DNA of 64,000 nucleotides from Wuchereria bancrofti. Lineage: Eukaryota > Nematoda > Chromadorea > Rhabditida > Onchocercidae. A model generated the notes under the pieces. It was not told the DNA's origin and did no database searches. It saw only the letters and a list, made by a program, of their open reading frames with translations. Position 1 is the stretch's first letter. Each line of letters opens with the position of its first letter. Position numbers and translations under genes: made by a program. Below, in pieces: positions 61,991-64,000 of the stretch. The stretch is taken from contig SSBO01000003.1 in assembly GCA_005281725.1 (NCBI GenBank), positions 1,449,396 through 1,513,395 of the forward strand, written 5' to 3'.

Positions 61991-64000
61991 ATGAAAATGT
62001 ATCTCAGTACTAACCGTCAAGGTAACTTTATTTATTATGTTTCTTTACTTTCTTAATAGACGTTTTATTATCAGAGATTATGTTTTCTTCAGAAAAAAAT
62101 TCTTCCAGAAATTCCAAGTATAAATATTTCAATTCTCAATTTCCGTCTGTTCATTTCTGTGACCATCTTTCTAATTTTTGATTCTTATCTGAATGTCTTT
62201 ATAAATAGCATTTTTCAATTTTGTTGAAGCGAATATGAAATGTGTTATAAACTTGTTACCTCTATCAGACAGTAGTTTCATTATTGTCCATGGATTAAAT
62301 TTACAATTTCTTGCACTTTGGACTAAACGCTCTTTCCGTTCATTTCATTCAAGATCCATAATGATTATTTTTTAATGGAGTAAATTATGCAAAAAACTTT
62401 TCCAATATTTGTTTTGAGCTTTTGATATGTGTTCGCTTACTTCGTCAGCTTAACAACTGAACCAATTTATTTTGGTTTATGCTGTGAATTTTCTATGCTC
62501 ACCTTACAGCATCCGTAATCGGAAAATGTGTCATTTGTGGTGAGGATTCAACAGGGAAACATTATGGTGTTATTGCTTGTCTCGGTTGTAAAACGTTTTT
62601 TAGAAGGTTTGAATTCTTTTTCGTTTTGTTTTAATAGCTTTTCCGAACAATACGCTGCTGCTGTTCTGTTGAAGAATATATTAGGTTGATACAAAAACAA
62701 TGATTTTTAGGTTGTTGACTATTGCTACTTCTTACTGAGATACATTCTTAAATAAATAACTATATTTATATCACTTTAACGCTCATGTTGTGTTTTGTAT
62801 TTTTTATTTACTTGTATTTGCTTTCACTTCATATTCTCTTTAGATAACATTAAATGAGAAAATAACATTAAACAACAGGCAAATTTAAGAAATTTTAAGA
62901 GTTAAAATTAGTTCATAAAGTAGCCGAGGCAACTCACAATATTAGCAGCTTATTTGACGTGAATATTACTAACAAGCAGACGTGTATTCGGAATTCGAAT
63001 TTTATGGACAGCACTAAGCTTTGAAGATCGAAAATCTAATAATCGATTGAAAGTAGTCACTGAAACTGAAGATGCATCATCTTATAACAACAAAAGAAAT
63101 TGTCCAAGAGCTTAAAGTTAATCATTTTATGGTCATTTGACATTTGGAGCAGTTAAAGAGGTGAAAAAATAAGTGAGTGTCTTATGAACTGACAGTGATT
63201 GGGCAATGAAGGTTTCGAATTTCTTATTCTACACAATAACAGAGAATCATTTTTTTGATCGGATTGTGTACGACAATCGATACTGATCATGCCTGTAGTT
63301 AACTTTAAGGCATTCTCCAAAGCCGGACGGCGTCATAAGAACGTCGTTCGTTGTTCGACGTCACGCTTCTTTCCTCTATAGCTTTCTGAATCCTGCCGGA
63401 ACTATGACACCCAAGAGATATTACTAAAGAAATCGATGAGATGCAAAATATCTCCAGTGAACATCAATCGATATAAAGTTTTGGCCTTTCGTCACATTCA
63501 CCTACCTTTCTTCAGTTGACCATTTCGATATAAAAAGTGATTGTATAACCAACATCATGTGGGAAATGTTTTCCAAATTTTCGTGCAGTCCGAATCCACT
63601 GAAGTTCTGGTTTTTATATTACAAGGATAAACAAACAGTCTTGTTTTTCATTAAATTAGTAAAAATATTTGAGTGTATTTTTCATTCTTACAATAATCTC
63701 AGAATTTAAGGTCCCAAACTACTTCTACTATAAATATTCTAAGCCTTTTCTTCTCGGTTATCTCAAGTCTTTCCTTATTTTTAATATTTGAAGAAATATG
63801 ATGGTATTAATTATATGCCAACGCAGAGAAACAAAGAAATGAGAATGTGATGAGATCTAGTAATCAAATTCTCGATAAGTAGTATTTTTTGAATTTGTTA
63901 TTGGATCGGTTCGTATCATGAGCTATATATATATATATATATATATCAGAGCAGTGGTTCACCGTCAGGATATCAAATGCAAGAGATCAGAATGCTGTGA
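61991..64000 (+). CDS. Nuclear hormone receptor, 5' part (runs off window)
   Basis: Proposed exons: 61991-62021 ([10 protein letters not shown]), 62510-62606, 63950-64000 and beyond. The second exon encodes the first C4 zinc finger: [21 protein letters not shown] followed by KTFFRR. The third resumes in the same frame as [16 protein letters not shown], the region linking the two fingers. The joined sequence is a typical receptor DNA-binding domain; the P-box region reads CLGCKT, a nematode-type variant of CEGCK. The ligand-binding domain lies outside the window. Exon 1 is a proposal: it has the right phase and an in-frame stop just upstream, but other 5' exons are possible. The 1.3-kb intron holds a dead mariner. 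Confidence 0.85.
62681..63690 (+). mobile_element. Degenerate mariner transposon inside the receptor intron
   Basis: The left end TTAGGTTGATACAAAAACAA resembles a mariner terminal repeat. Downstream, broken plus-strand frames show a mariner transposase order: [14 protein letters not shown], then [16 protein letters not shown] (helix-turn-helix region, about 63088), [23 protein letters not shown] (catalytic region), [11 protein letters not shown] and EIDEMQ further on. There are several stops and frame changes, so it is non-functional. The right terminal repeat was not identified; the end is approximate. Confidence 0.75.
63924..63946. repeat. (TA)n microsatellite next to a splice acceptor
   Basis: About twelve TA units end directly at the CAG acceptor of the third receptor exon, replacing the usual T-rich tract. 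Confidence 0.9.

Overview
This is a eukaryotic, strongly AT-rich window from a nematode. The short-exon genes use TTTCAG-type acceptors, there is a nematode-style nuclear hormone receptor DNA-binding domain and a dead mariner copy, and several start codons sit a few bases after a splice acceptor, as expected for spliced-leader trans-splicing. Intron sizes and base composition fit a clade III parasite such as a filaria. That placement is inference; no single sequence proves the genus.

Layout. 1-9600 is gene-poor. 9601-12947 (+) is a complete WDR31 homologue in ten exons. 15258-18520 (+) is a TMEM144-family membrane protein in eleven exons. 20029-25638 (-) is CDK11 (PITSLRE kinase) in eighteen exons, divergent from 26802-30805 (+), a TDP-43/TDP-1 homologue in nine exons, across a 1.1-kb shared promoter region. 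Five minus-strand genes follow in tandem: a cysteine-rich, probably secreted protein of no recognised family (31672-33675); NPL4, the p97/UFD1 cofactor, whose N-terminal domain I could not place (34731-38009); an unrecognised, probably nuclear protein with a PP1-docking-like motif (39873-43364); a secreted EMI plus four-FAS1 protein of the TGFBI/periostin type (44228-50627); and the HEAT-repeat protein TTI1 (51829-59708). At the right edge (+ strand) a nuclear hormone receptor begins. The two halves of its first zinc-finger region are split by a 1.3-kb intron holding a degenerate mariner, and the gene runs off the window.

The exon models were built by hand. At nearly every junction the reading frame is preserved with GT-AG ends, and this phase agreement is the main evidence for them. 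The genes are mostly unrelated housekeeping functions (cilia, splicing and transcription kinase, RNA binding, protein extraction, PIKK assembly, extracellular matrix), so the window reads as an ordinary autosomal-type segment rather than a functional cluster. An 11-N gap at 51224-51234 has identical ~233-bp flanks, probably an assembly artefact.

I found no tRNA, rRNA, CRISPR, operon or clearly new system. The best second-look items are the retained helix motif in the tail of the TDP-43 homologue, a UG-rich 3' splice site inside that gene, the cysteine-rich secreted protein, the KTVRF protein, and the unresolved NPL4 N-terminus.
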